This document shows, piece by piece, positions 27,467 through 36,471 of a stretch of 64,000 nucleotides of DNA. The DNA lies in assembly GCA_963761015.1 (NCBI GenBank), contig CAVXFL010000017.1, positions 49,081 to 113,080 of the forward strand, given 5' to 3'. A program made the position numbers and the translations under genes. Source of the stretch: CAVXFL01 sp963761015. Lineage in GTDB: Bacteria > Pseudomonadota > Alphaproteobacteria > Acetobacterales > Acetobacteraceae. Below the pieces are notes generated by a model. The model was given only the letters and a program-made list of their open reading frames with translations, was not told the DNA's origin and did not search any database. Position 1 is the stretch's first letter. Each line of letters opens with the position of its first letter.

Positions 27467-28396
27467 TCAAGAACCGGCCGCCACCCAGTCCTCGATCAGC
27501 CGCCGAGCGATCGAATCGCCGCGCGGGAGGTGGAATCCGAGCGCCTCGTGGTCACGGATCTCGGCGCGGCTGAACCAGCGGGCGTCGCGCAGCTCGTTCG
27601 GATCGATGGTGATCTCGTCGCTCAGACCGTCGGCGTAGAAGCCGAGCATGATCGAGGCCGGAAACGGCCAGGGCTGGCTCGAATGATAGTGGACCTCGCC
27701 GACCTCCACCCCGGATTCCTCGAGCACCTCGCGCGCGACCGCCTCTTCCAGGCTTTCCCCCGGCTCCACGAAGCCGGCCAGGGTCGAATACATGGTCGCG
27801 CGCGGGAAACGCTGCGAATGGCCGAGCAGCACGCGGTCGCCGCGGACCACCAGCATGATCACGGCCGGGTCGGTGCGGGGAAAATGCTGCGCCTCGCAGG
27901 CGCTGCACTGCATCACGTTGCCGGCGCTCTTCGGCCGGCACTCGCCGCCGCAGATGCCACAAAACCGATGGCGGACCCGCCAATGCATCAGCCCGCGCGC
28001 GTGCGCGAGCACCGAGGCGTCCGCCGGCGGCAGCAGACCAGGAACCGCGCGCAAATCCTCGAATACGCCGAGCGTTTCCGGGAGCAGGGGTACGGGGTCG
28101 TCCACCTCGCTCACGTCCACGGCGAACAGAGGAGTTCCGTCCAGCGAGCCCAGAAAGGCCCACGGTCCGCCCGCCATGCGCAACGCGGCCGCCGCCTCGG
28201 CACTGAGATAGACCGCCTCCGGCCGGCGCTCGACCACGCCGCGCATCAGGTTGCGCGAGCGCCAGACCGGGGCGAACAGGCTTTGCGGGTGCTCCAACGC
28301 CGCCGCGATCCAGTCAGCGTCGTCGCGCCGATCCGCCGCGCGGTCGAGCGGGCTGCCGGTATAGGGATTGGGACGGCTGGCGAGGATCAGGGGCAC
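27467..28396 (-). CDS. nudC: NADH pyrophosphatase NudC
   Basis: A 309-residue Nudix hydrolase that cleaves NADH (and NAD-capped RNA ends) to NMNH and AMP. It has an N-terminal domain, a four-cysteine zinc ribbon (CGICGG...CSAC), and a Nudix box GFVEPGESLEEAVAREVLEE followed by the NudC-specific SQPWPFPASIM motif. Length and order fit NudC well. It is in the same direction as pyrF, which lies 65 bases upstream. Confidence 0.95.
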   Translation of the reverse strand: MPLILASRPNPYTGSPLDRAADRRDDADWIAAALEHPQSLFAPVWRSRNLMRGVVERRPEAVYLSAEAAAALRMAGGPWAFLGSLDGTPLFAVDVSEVDDPVPLLPETLGVFEDLRAVPGLLPPADASVLAHARGLMHWRVRHRFCGICGGECRPKSAGNVMQCSACEAQHFPRTDPAVIMLVVRGDRVLLGHSQRFPRATMYSTLAGFVEPGESLEEAVAREVLEESGVEVGEVHYHSSQPWPFPASIMLGFYADGLSDEITIDPNELRDARWFSRAEIRDHEALGFHLPRGDSIARRLIEDWVAAGS

Positions 28397-28461
28397 GGGC
28401 GGGTACCAGGCTGGGACGCCGGGACCGTGCCACGCCCGCTCAGGTCCGGCAACGCGGGTCG

Positions 28462-29190
28462 CTACCCCGGAAACAGCCGGCGGATCCGTTCCTGGATTCG
28501 CGCCGCCGCTTCGCGAGGTTCCGGCGCGGCGCGGATCGGCCGGCCGACCACGACGTAATCGGCCCCGTTCAGAAACGCCTGCTCCACATCGACCGTCCGT
28601 TTCTGGTCGTCGATGTTGGCGACCGGCCTGATGCCAGGCACCACGACGAGGAACTGATCTCCGAGCCGATCGCGCAGCCGCTCGGCTTCCAAGCCCGATG
28701 AAATGACGCCGGCGCAGCCGATATCCAGCGCCCGCCTGGCCCGCGACAACACGAGATCTTCCACGTTCACCTGAAAGCCGAGCGACCTCATGTCGGCCTC
28801 GTCGAGGCTGGTGAGGACGGTGACGGCCAGGATCTTCAACCCGTCCTTCTCGGCGCAGGCCGCCTTCAGCATGGCGTCATTGCCGTGCACGGTGGCGAAG
28901 CTCGCGCCACGACCGCGCAACTGCCGGACGGCGGAGCCTACCGTCTGCGGCACGTCGAAGAATTTCAGATCGACGAATGCCTGCTTGCCTTGGTTGGTAA
29001 TCCAGGCGAGCAGGTCGAAATACCCGCCGGCCATGAACAGCTCCAACCCGAGCTTATAGAAGCGAACCGAATCGCCCAGTTTTACCACCAGTTCCCTGGC
29101 TTGCTCCGCGCTTGGCACGTCGAGGGCGAAAATCAGCCGCTCGTCCACCGGGATGTCTTTGCGCGACAATTTGTCGTGGCTCGGCGCCAT
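28462..29190 (-). CDS. pyrF: Orotidine 5'-phosphate decarboxylase PyrF
   Basis: A 242-residue TIM-barrel enzyme making UMP from OMP, the last step of pyrimidine synthesis. The catalytic Lys/Asp array is in FVDLKFFDVPQTV, with IFALDVPSAEQA at the start and VPGIRP and YVVVGRPI as phosphate-binding segments. ATG 29190 (MAPSHDKLSRKD) is chosen since sequence before it is unlike the family and runs towards the SRP RNA region. The N-terminal extension of about 18 residues before the barrel is slightly long. Confidence 0.95.
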   Translation of the reverse strand: MAPSHDKLSRKDIPVDERLIFALDVPSAEQARELVVKLGDSVRFYKLGLELFMAGGYFDLLAWITNQGKQAFVDLKFFDVPQTVGSAVRQLRGRGASFATVHGNDAMLKAACAEKDGLKILAVTVLTSLDEADMRSLGFQVNVEDLVLSRARRALDIGCAGVISSGLEAERLRDRLGDQFLVVVPGIRPVANIDDQKRTVDVEQAFLNGADYVVVGRPIRAAPEPREAAARIQERIRRLFPG

Positions 29191-29309
29191 ACCGATTTCT
29201 CCTTTTGCCGTTTCTCCCTTCCCGGCGAAAGCCGGGAAGGGATTGGCGTCGCGGGTTTCGCAAACGGCAGCCGCCCTTGCCCGGCCTCGGCGGGAACATG
29301 ATATGGTGC

Positions 29310-29412
29310 GGCAGGGAGGTCGGCGGCGGACGAGCGCCTCGCCAACCCGGTCAGGTCCGGAAGGAAGCAGCCGCAACGAGACCCGCTCGGGTCGCCCGTT
29401 CGGCCTCCCGCC
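29310..29412 (+). ncRNA. ffs: Signal recognition particle RNA (4.5S, small bacterial type)
   Basis: The sequence contains the diagnostic SRP domain IV loop GGTCAGGTCCGGAAGGAAGC followed by AGCCGCAACGAGA. The flanks pair into the long hairpin: GGCAGGGAGG at the 5' end with CCTCCCGCC at the 3' end. About 103 bases, directly upstream of dnaX, which is the usual location. The RNA works with Ffh in membrane-protein targeting. Exact ends are set by pairing. Confidence 0.95.
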
Positions 29413-29463
29413 TCGCGAACCACATCAGAAGGGGCCGCCGCGGCGGCTGCACCGCCCCCGCGC

Positions 29464-31389
29464 ATGTCAGGCCTGTTCCCGCAGGATCTCGCCGCCGAAC
29501 CGGACGCCGGCTCCGGCCTGTTCGGCGACATACCCGCGGCCGATCCCGCCACCGTCCAGGCGGTCGCCTACCGAGTCCTCGCGCGCAAATACCGCCCCAC
29601 GCGCTTCGCCGACCTGATCGGGCAGGACGCGATGGTGCGCACGCTGCGCAACGCCTTCGCCATCGGCCGCATCGCCCATGCCTTCATGCTCACCGGCGTG
29701 CGCGGCGTGGGCAAGACCACGACCGCCCGGATCATCGCCCGCGCGCTGAATTGCACCGGCGTTGATGGGAAGGGCGGCCCGACCGCCGATCCCTGCGGCG
29801 TCTGCCCCGACTGCGTCGCCATCCTCGCCGACCGCCACCCGGACGTGGTGGAGATGGACGCCGCCTCGCGCACCGGCGTGGACGACGTGCGCGAGATCAT
29901 CGAGGCAACCCGCTTCCGTCCGCTCCAGGCGCGCACGAAGGTGTTCGTGGTGGACGAGGTCCACATGCTCTCGCGCAACGCCTTCAACGCGCTGCTGAAG
30001 ACGCTGGAGGAGCCGCCGCCGCACGTCAAATTCGTCTTCGCCACCACCGACCCGCGCAAGGTGCCGGTGACGGTGCTGTCGCGGTGCCAGCGCTTCGACC
30101 TGCGCCGCGTCCCCGCCGCCGATCTCGCCGCACATTTCGGGCGGATCGCGGCGGCGGAAGGGATCGCGGTCGCGCCGGACGCGCTCGACCTGATCGCCCG
30201 CGCCGCCGACGGCTCGGTGCGCGACGGGCTTTCGCTGCTCGACCAGGCGATCGCCCAGGCGGAGCCCGGCGACACCATCGGGGCTGATCAGGTCAGCGAC
30301 ATGCTCGGCCTGGCCGATCGGCAGGCCGTATTCGACCTGCTCGAAGCCGTGATGGGCGGCCGGCCTGCCGACGCGCTGGCCATCACTGATCGGGCGCACG
30401 ACCGGGGCGCCGATTTCGGCATGCTGCTCCAGGACCTGTTGGAACTGCTGCACACCGTCACCCGTCTGAAGACCGTTCCGGCGCTGCGCGACGGCACGGC
30501 CCTGCCGGAAGCCGAGCGCACGCGCGGCGCGGCGCTGGCGGAGCGGCTGTCCGTCCCGGTACTGGGCCGCGCCTGGCAAGTGCTGCTGAAGGGCGTCGGC
30601 GAGGTGGAAACCGCGCCCGACCGCCGCGCCGCCGCCGAAATGGTGCTGATCCGCCTTTGCCACCTCGCGGACATGCCGTCGCCCGGCGAACTGGTGCGGC
30701 GACTGGGCGAGGGCGAATCCACGAGGCGGCAGGAAATTCCCTCAGCCAGCTCGCTTCCCCTGAAATCAGGGGGAGACGGCAGTGCGACCGCGCCCTCGTC
30801 TCGGTTGCGGGGAGAGGGGGCGAGCAGCGCGAAAGCCTTGGCGCTCGCGACGGAACCTCCCTCCCCGGCGGCGGCGCCACCTGGCGCCCTGCCGCAGCTC
30901 GAAAGCTTCCGCGACGTCGCGCAACTTGTCGCCGACCAGCGCGAGGCGATGCTGCACGCCCATCTCGTGCATTCGGCGCACCTGGTCCGCTTTGCCCCGC
31001 CGGTCATCGAGCTCCGCCCCGAACCGGAGGCGCCGCGGGATTTCGCCGCGCGCCTGGCCGCCTTGCTGCAACATGCGACCGGTACGCGCTGGACCATCGC
31101 GCTTTCGGCGGAGCCCGGCGAACCCACGCTCGCCGAGCAATCGCGCGCGGCCGACGCCGCAAGGCGCAGCGCCGTCGCCGATCATCCGCTGGTCCGCGCC
31201 ATTCTCGACGCCTTCCCCGGCGCCCGGATCGAGCAGGTGCGTGACCGTCGTCTCGACGCCTACGGGCTGCCGCCGGCGCAGGCGCCCGAGCACGTAGCCT
31301 CGGCGGAGGCGGCGGACGAAACCGCGCTCACCGAAGCCGATTCCGATCTCAGGCCCGAGGACGATTCCAACTGGGAGCAGCAAGCATGA
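29464..31389 (+). CDS. dnaX: DNA polymerase III subunits tau/gamma DnaX
   Basis: A 641-residue clamp-loader ATPase. N-terminal extension of about 35 residues, then RKYRPTRFADLIGQ, Walker A GVRGVGKTT (78-86), a four-cysteine zinc module (CTGVDGKGG through CGVCPDC), DEVHMLS (Walker B) and the SRC motif LSRCQRFDLR. A middle region (about residues 420-455) is low-complexity and encoded by a palindromic repeat that keeps the frame. The C-terminal tau domain follows and ends in an acidic tail. Stop overlaps the ybaB start by four bases (ATGA). Confidence 0.95.
   Translation: MSGLFPQDLAAEPDAGSGLFGDIPAADPATVQAVAYRVLARKYRPTRFADLIGQDAMVRTLRNAFAIGRIAHAFMLTGVRGVGKTTTARIIARALNCTGVDGKGGPTADPCGVCPDCVAILADRHPDVVEMDAASRTGVDDVREIIEATRFRPLQARTKVFVVDEVHMLSRNAFNALLKTLEEPPPHVKFVFATTDPRKVPVTVLSRCQRFDLRRVPAADLAAHFGRIAAAEGIAVAPDALDLIARAADGSVRDGLSLLDQAIAQAEPGDTIGADQVSDMLGLADRQAVFDLLEAVMGGRPADALAITDRAHDRGADFGMLLQDLLELLHTVTRLKTVPALRDGTALPEAERTRGAALAERLSVPVLGRAWQVLLKGVGEVETAPDRRAAAEMVLIRLCHLADMPSPGELVRRLGEGESTRRQEIPSASSLPLKSGGDGSATAPSSRLRGEGASSAKALALATEPPSPAAAPPGALPQLESFRDVAQLVADQREAMLHAHLVHSAHLVRFAPPVIELRPEPEAPRDFAARLAALLQHATGTRWTIALSAEPGEPTLAEQSRAADAARRSAVADHPLVRAILDAFPGARIEQVRDRRLDAYGLPPAQAPEHVASAEAADETALTEADSDLRPEDDSNWEQQA
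30735..30845 (+). repeat. In-frame palindromic repeat element inside dnaX
   Basis: Nested inverted repeats in the dnaX coding sequence. One hairpin is CCCCTGA-AA-TCAGGGG near 30757; outer arms CTCGCTTCCCC and GGGGGCGAG lie about 70 bases apart. The element codes for a Ser/Gly/Arg-rich insert (SLPLKSGGDGSATAPSSRLR) in the linker before the tau domain and leaves the frame open. Its composition resembles the element at 42153-42262. Ends are approximate. Confidence 0.6.
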
Positions 31390-31709
31390 AAAACCTTTCC
31401 GGCCTGATGAAGCAGGCGCAACAGATGCAGGAGAAAATGCAGGAGATGCAGGCGCGACTGGAGGCCATGGACGTCGAGGGCACGTCCGGCGCCGGCCTCG
31501 TGGCGGTCACCCTGAACGGCCGCGGCGAGATGCGCGCGGTCCGCATCGATCCGAAGCTCGCCGATCCGGCGGAGATGGAGATGCTGCAGGATCTGATCGT
31601 GGCCTCCCATGCCGACGCCAAGCGCAAGATCGAGCAGATGGCGTCCGACGAGATGCAGAAGATGACCGGCGGCCTGAATTTACCGCCCGGCATGAAATTG
31701 CCGTTTTGA
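31386..31709 (+). CDS. ybaB: YbaB/EbfC nucleoid-associated protein
   Basis: A 107-residue DNA-binding protein. The typical start MKNLSGLMKQAQQMQEKMQE forms the coiled arm, followed by the GAGLVAVTLNGRGEM strand region and DLIVASHADAKRKIEQM. It binds DNA as a dimer and is nearly always between dnaX and recR, as here. Its ATG overlaps the dnaX stop. Confidence 0.96.
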   Translation: MKNLSGLMKQAQQMQEKMQEMQARLEAMDVEGTSGAGLVAVTLNGRGEMRAVRIDPKLADPAEMEMLQDLIVASHADAKRKIEQMASDEMQKMTGGLNLPPGMKLPF

Positions 31710-31730
31710 CCGTTGCCGGCGGAATCGTGG

Positions 31731-31894
31731 TCAGCAACCCGGCGCAAAACATCCGCTACTGCGTCGGGCCGGCTTCCGTGCGCCGATAATCCTGATCTTC
31801 AGCTCGTTGTCGGGATGCGGCGTTGTGCCAATAGGACTCCGCGTTTCGCGAGGTTGCGCCGCGCCTCCTCCTGGTCCCATGCAAATCTCGGCAC
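31731..31894 (-). pseudogene. BrnT-type toxin remnant (internally deleted)
   Basis: In the ybaB-recR gap, on the opposite strand, a GTG at 31894 begins VPRFAWDQEEARRNLAKRGV, which matches the N-terminus of BrnT ribonuclease toxins (F-E-W-D ... A-N-L-x-K-H-G-V). The next part in another frame is ELKIRIIGARKPARRS, matching the BrnT C-terminus (R-I-I-S-A-R-x-A-x-R). About 40 central residues are missing and the two parts are out of frame. No BrnA antitoxin gene is seen. This is a decayed toxin-antitoxin scar, identified by pattern only. Confidence 0.6.
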
Positions 31895-31945
31895 CACGCC
31901 TGCCGCGCGTATGCACGCCACAAATCCTGCCGTTTTCGGAAGCTC

Positions 31946-32539
31946 ATGGGCGGGCCTGAGGTCGAGCGGCTGATCGAGTTGCTTGCAAAGCTGCCCGGAT
32001 TCGGCCCGCGCAGCGCGCGCCGCGCCGCGCTGCGCATGCTGCAGCAACCGGAAAGCCGCCTGCTGCCGCTCGCCGCCGCGCTCACCGCGGCGGCGAGGGC
32101 CGTGCGCAAGTGCAGCGTCTGCGGCAATCTCGACAGCCGCGATCCGTGCACGATCTGCGTCGATCCCAATCGGGACCGCGCAATCATCTGCGTGGTCGAG
32201 GGTGTGGGCGATCTGTGGGCGCTGGAGCGCGCGCATGTGCATCGTGGGCTCTATCACGTACTCGGCGGCACGCTCTCGGCGCTGGCCGGCACCGGCCCGG
32301 ACGACCTGAACGTCGCTGCCCTGCTGGCCCGCGCCGGCACCGGCGAGGCCAAGGAAGTGATCCTGGCGCTGGGCGCCACCGTGGACGGCGCCACCACCGC
32401 GCACTGGCTCACCGAGCGCTTGGCGCCGATCGGAGTCACGGTCACCCGGGTGGCGCAAGGCGTGCCGATCGGCGGCGCGCTGGACGCGCTGGACGACGGC
32501 ACGCTGGCGGCAGCCCTGCGCGCACGGCGGGCGTTCTGA
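31946..32539 (+). CDS. recR: Recombination mediator protein RecR
   Basis: A 197-residue protein of the RecF/RecOR pathway. It opens with a helix-hairpin-helix (ELLAKLPGFGPRSARRAAL), then a zinc finger CSVCGNLDSRDPCTIC and a Toprim domain (ICVVEGVGDLWALER, with the GRYHVLGGTLS-type loop). Same order and strand as ybaB. Size is normal. Confidence 0.96.
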   Translation: MGGPEVERLIELLAKLPGFGPRSARRAALRMLQQPESRLLPLAAALTAAARAVRKCSVCGNLDSRDPCTICVDPNRDRAIICVVEGVGDLWALERAHVHRGLYHVLGGTLSALAGTGPDDLNVAALLARAGTGEAKEVILALGATVDGATTAHWLTERLAPIGVTVTRVAQGVPIGGALDALDDGTLAAALRARRAF

Positions 32540-32633
32540 GCGGGCCGGACCTAGCCGCAGCGCAGCATAAAGCTTACATCGCCAGCAAGCGGGCGCCGAA
32601 CGATACCCGCCCTTTGGCCACGGAGGAGCCCTC

Positions 32634-33805
32634 ATGGAAGAAATCGTCATCGTCTCTGCCGCCCGCACCCCGGTCGGCAGCTTCAACGGCGCGTTCGGTG
32701 CGCTTGCCGCGCACAAGCTCGGCGAGGTCGCGGTCCGCGCCGCCATGGAACGCGCCAAGCTCGATCCGGGCGATGTCGACGAGGTGATCCTTGGCCAGAT
32801 TCTCACCGCCGCCGAGGGCCAGAACCCGGCCCGCCAAGCCGCCCGCGCCGCCGGCTTGCCCGATTCCAAGACCGCGTTCGGGATCAACCAGCTCTGCGGC
32901 TCCGGCCTGCGCGCCGTCGCGCTCGCCGCCCAGCAGGTGCAGACCGGCGAGAGCCAGATCGTCGTCGCCGGCGGCCAGGAGAGCATGAGCCAGGCGCCAC
33001 ACGCCGCCTATCTGCGCGCGGGCGTGAAAATGGGCGAGCTCGGCCTGATCGACACGATGTTGAAGGACGGGCTCTGGGATGCCTTCCATGGCTACCACAT
33101 GGGCGTGACGGCGGAGAACGTCGCCAAGGCCTATCAGATCACCCGCGACCAGCAGGACGCCTTCGCCCTCGCCTCGCAGCAGAAGGCCTCCGCCGCACAA
33201 AGGCGGGAAAATTCAAGGACGAGATCGCGCCGGTGACGATCAAGGGTCGCAAGGGCGACACCGTCGTCTCCGACGACGAATACATCCGCCACGACGCCTC
33301 GGCCGAGAGCATGGCCAAGCTCCGCCCCGCCTTCGACAAGGAAGGCACGGTGACGGCCGCCAACGCCAGCGGCATCAACGACGGCGCGGCGGCGCTCGTG
33401 GTCATGTCGGCCAAGGAAGCCGAGCGGCGCGGGCTGAAGCCGCTCGCCCGCATCGCGAGCTTCGCCACCGCCGGCGTCGATCCGGCCCTGATGGGCACCG
33501 GCCCCATCCCGGCCAGCCGCAAGGCACTGGACCGGGCCGGCTGGAAAATCGGCGACCTCGATCTGATCGAGGCCAACGAGGCCTTCGCCGCCCAGGCCTG
33601 CGCGGTCAACAAGGATCTCGCGTTCGACACGAGCAAGGTGAACGTGAACGGCGGCGCCATCGCGATCGGGCACCCGATCGGTGCGTCCGGCGCGCGCGTG
33701 CTGGTGACGCTCCTGCACGAGATGCAGAAGCGCGACGCCAAGAAGGGCCTCGCCACGCTCTGCGTTGGCGGCGGGATGGGCGTCGCCATGTGCGTCGAGC
33801 GGTAA
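32634..33805 (+). CDS. phaA: Acetyl-CoA acetyltransferase (thiolase) PhaA, one frameshift
   Basis: Condenses two acetyl-CoA into acetoacetyl-CoA, the first step to polyhydroxybutyrate. Nucleophile cysteine in NQLCGSGLRAV, catalytic His in GHPIGASG and second Cys in CVGGGMG. A missing base near 33200 (AAA for AAAA in CACAAAGG) splits it; restoring it gives 390 residues. The upstream GGAGG sets the ATG at 32634. A hairpin terminator follows and phaB lies 143 bases downstream. Confidence 0.93.
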
Positions 33806-33828
33806 AGCTCGGCAGTTTCGGACGCAAC

Positions 33829-33866
33829 GAGCCCGGTTCGCAATCGCGCGAGCCGGGCTTTTCTTT
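33829..33866 (+). terminator. Rho-independent terminator after phaA
   Basis: Arms AGCCCGG and CCGGGCT, extended by weaker inner pairing, are followed by TTTTCTTT. It lies 25 bases after the phaA stop, so phaB probably also has its own promoter. Confidence 0.8.
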
Positions 33867-33948
33867 GACCCACGATGGGCTGCCGCCGCGTGGCCTCCGC
33901 GCGGATCGGTGCTAGATTCACTCGGCAAACCAACAAACGGAGGAAGCG

Positions 33949-34671
33949 ATGGCCAGAGTTGCGCTGGTGACCGGCGGCACGCGCGGCATCGGGGCCGCGA
34001 TTTGTCGTGCCTTGAAACAGGCCGGCCGCACGGTCGTCGCGAGCTATGCCGGCAACGAGGAGGCGGCGGAGAAATTCCGCCGGGAGACCGGCATCGCCGC
34101 GCTGCGGTTCGACGCCGGCGACTATGCCTCGTGCGAGGACGCGGTGAAGAAGATCACCGACCAGCACGGCGTGATCGAGATCCTGGTGAACAATGCCGGC
34201 ATCACCCGCGACGCCAGCATTTCGCGCATGACGCGCGAGATGTGGGATGCGGTGATCGACACCAATCTCGGCTCCTGCTTCAACCTGTGCAAGCTGACCT
34301 TCGAGGGGATGCGGGGAAAGAAGTTCGGCCGCGTCGTGAATGTCAGCAGCGTGAACGGGCTCGCCGGCCAGTTCGGGCAAAGCAACTACTCCGCGGCCAA
34401 ATCCGGCATGGTGGGCTTCACCAAGGCGCTGGCACAGGAAGGCGCGCGGCACGGGATCACGGCCAACGTGATTGCGCCCGGCTATATCGACACGGAGATG
34501 GTGCGCGCGGTGCCGGAGGACGTACTGCAGAAGATCGTCGCGAGGATACCAGTCGGCCGCCTCGGCCACGCCGACGAAATCGCGCGCGGCGTCGCGTTCC
34601 TCACGGCCGACGAGGCCGGCTTCATCACCGGCTCGACGCTCTCGGCCAACGGCGGTCAGTACATGGCCTGA
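33949..34671 (+). CDS. phaB: Acetoacetyl-CoA reductase PhaB
   Basis: A 240-residue short-chain dehydrogenase that reduces acetoacetyl-CoA to 3-hydroxybutyryl-CoA with NADPH. N-terminal VTGGTRGIGAAI dinucleotide loop, NNAGITRDASISRM, catalytic Ser/Tyr/Lys in NVSSVNG and SNYSAAKSG, and the PhaB-like FGQSNY region. A strong ribosome site GGAGGAAGCG precedes the ATG. No phaC synthase is in the window. Confidence 0.93.
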   Translation: MARVALVTGGTRGIGAAICRALKQAGRTVVASYAGNEEAAEKFRRETGIAALRFDAGDYASCEDAVKKITDQHGVIEILVNNAGITRDASISRMTREMWDAVIDTNLGSCFNLCKLTFEGMRGKKFGRVVNVSSVNGLAGQFGQSNYSAAKSGMVGFTKALAQEGARHGITANVIAPGYIDTEMVRAVPEDVLQKIVARIPVGRLGHADEIARGVAFLTADEAGFITGSTLSANGGQYMA

Positions 34672-34700
34672 ACAGGGCCCGACGTTAAAGCCAATTCGTG

Positions 34701-34723
34701 ATGGCCGGACGTGTTCCGGCCAT
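34701..34723. terminator. Hairpin between phaB and a convergent gene
   Basis: ATGGCCGGA and TCCGGCCAT form a nine-base-pair stem with a five-base loop, between the convergent phaB and the small gene at 34776. It may act as a bidirectional terminator; there is no clear T-run. Confidence 0.5.
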
Positions 34724-34775
34724 CCAGGACGCCTCGTGCGGACGGACGATCCATGGCGACCCGTGCCGAGCGCAC

Positions 34776-34982
34776 TCAGTTCTCCCCGCGCTGCGCCGCG
34801 TCTTCCTCGAGTTCCTGAACCACTTCCTCCACGGCCGAGCGGTCGATCCTTGCCGCCCGCTCGACGAGCCGATCCGCCGCGGCCTGGTCGCCTCGCGAAT
34901 ACAGCTCCAGCGCCTCTTCGGTCAGACCGCGCGCCAACTCGTGCTTTTCGCTGGCCTCCTCCGTCCTCCGGGTGCGCGCCAT
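34776..34982 (-). CDS. Small highly charged helical protein, unknown function
   Basis: A 68-residue protein rich in Glu and Arg (GLTEEALELYSRGDQAAADR) that should form helices, with no signal or membrane segment. The even pattern resembles TPR-like helix pairs. ATG 34982 is chosen. I do not recognise its function; the clear bias of codon positions compared with its antisense makes it likely to be real. Confidence 0.5.
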   Translation of the reverse strand: MARTRRTEEASEKHELARGLTEEALELYSRGDQAAADRLVERAARIDRSAVEEVVQELEEDAAQRGEN

Positions 34983-35067
34983 TGGTCGCCTCCTCTGGCC
35001 TGGTCTCGAAGCCCGCCGCCATAACCGTCGGGCGGAACGCGGGTTTCGCGACCGGAAGCGACTGCCG

Positions 35068-35673
35068 TCAGGCCGGGTCCTTCGGCACGGTGCCCGCAAT
35101 TCCCGGGTTCTTGGCGAAGGCCGCGAACCAGTCCGCCAGCCGCGGACGCGCCTCCCGCCAAGGCTCGGCGGCGAACCGAAAATCCAGATAGCCGAGCGCG
35201 CAGGCGACGGTGATGGTGCCGATATCGATCGCCTTGTGCGGCGGGTCGGCTTCCAGGTGATCGAGCGAGCGGTCGACCGCCGCCTTCTGGCGGGCCATGA
35301 AGGTTTCGCGCGCAGCTTCCCGCGGCTTCGCCTGTTCGAGCCGGCGCGCGATCGCGGCGTCGAGCATGCCGTCGCCGAGGGCCTGCAGCTTCAGCGCGTG
35401 CCAGCGAAGCGAGCTTTCCGGCCGGGGAAACATCGGCGCGGCATCGCCGATGCTGTCCAGAAACTCGCAGATCACCGGGCTGTCGAACAGGGCGAAGCCG
35501 TCTTCGGTGATCAGGCACGGAACTTTCGACAGCGGATTTTGCGCGATCAGTTCGGGCGGCGAGGCATGGGGATTGGTCGGCAGCGTCTCGATGCGCCCGT
35601 CGATCTCGCGCTCGATGGCGCAGGCCATGACCTTGCGGACATACGGGCTTGTCGGCGAGTAGAACAGTTGCAC
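35068..35673 (-). CDS. Glutathione S-transferase family protein
   Basis: A 201-residue protein with a thioredoxin-fold N-terminus (VQLFYSPTSPYVRKVMACA, with the Ser in the SPYVRK position) and NPLSKVPCLITEDGFALFDS, the family's glutathione-binding segment, then an all-helical C-domain. GTG 35673 is preferred since GAGGAGG lies six bases upstream. It is 10 bases after gloB, so it may share its transcript, which fits glutathione-dependent detoxification. Confidence 0.88.
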   Translation of the reverse strand: MQLFYSPTSPYVRKVMACAIEREIDGRIETLPTNPHASPPELIAQNPLSKVPCLITEDGFALFDSPVICEFLDSIGDAAPMFPRPESSLRWHALKLQALGDGMLDAAIARRLEQAKPREAARETFMARQKAAVDRSLDHLEADPPHKAIDIGTITVACALGYLDFRFAAEPWREARPRLADWFAAFAKNPGIAGTVPKDPA

Positions 35674-35683
35674 CGGAACCTCC

Positions 35684-36419
35684 TCAGAAGCGGTCCTTGC
35701 CCGCCCGCAGATCGGCGAGCGTCGCGACATCCGGGGCGAGCAGGAACGGATTCTCCTTCAGCTCGTCCGCCATACGCGCGGGCACGGTCCGCTCGCCAGC
35801 GGCGCGCAGCCGCCGGACTTCGTCCGCCCGCGCCTTCAGCGCGGTGTTGTCCGGCATGGCGTGCAGCGCGAAGCGGGCATTGTTCTCGGTGTATTCGTGG
35901 CCGCAGCAGACCAGCGTGTCGCCGGGCAGGGACGCGAGCTTGCGCAGGCTCGCGAACATCTCCGCCGCCGTACCCTCGAACAGCCGGCCGCAGCCCAGGC
36001 TGAACAGCGTGTCGCCGCAACAGAGCACGCCGCCATCGGGGAAAAAATACGCGATGTGCCCGCGCGTATGGCCGGGAGTCTCGATCACCCGCGCCGCGCT
36101 TTCCCCGAGCATCACCGTATCGCCCTCGGCCACCTCCCGGTCGAGCCGGGGCAGTCGGCGCGCGTCCGCCCTGGCGCCGACCACCTGCGCGCCGTAGCGG
36201 CGCGCAAATCGGCTCGGTCGCGCCAACGTGATCGTTGTGGTGGTGCGTCAGCAGGATCAGGTCCAACCGGCCGCCGGCCTGGTCGATCGCGGCCTCGATC
36301 GGCCCGGCCTCGGCCGGATCGACGATGGCGGTCGCGCCGGTAGCCGAATCGCGCAATAGCCAAGCATAATTGTCCGACAGGATCGGAACGGGTTGTGCGG
36401 TCACGGGCATGGAGGCCAT
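35684..36419 (-). CDS. gloB: Hydroxyacylglutathione hydrolase (glyoxalase II), one frameshift
   Basis: Hydrolyses S-D-lactoylglutathione to lactate and glutathione. Metallo-beta-lactamase fold with THHHNDHVG binding two metals, TPGHTRGHIAYFF, CGDTLFSLGCGRLFEG and CGHEYTENNARF; these are glyoxalase II marks. An extra T in TTT near 36207 breaks the frame; removing it yields EPIARRYGAQ and a 244-residue protein, a typical size. The ATG may be 36419 or 36410. Divergent from the methyltransferase gene. Confidence 0.9.
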
Positions 36420-36471
36420 TTAACACGCGATGGCTCCCGACGGGAACCGCGGGATGTGCTATAGTTCGGTG

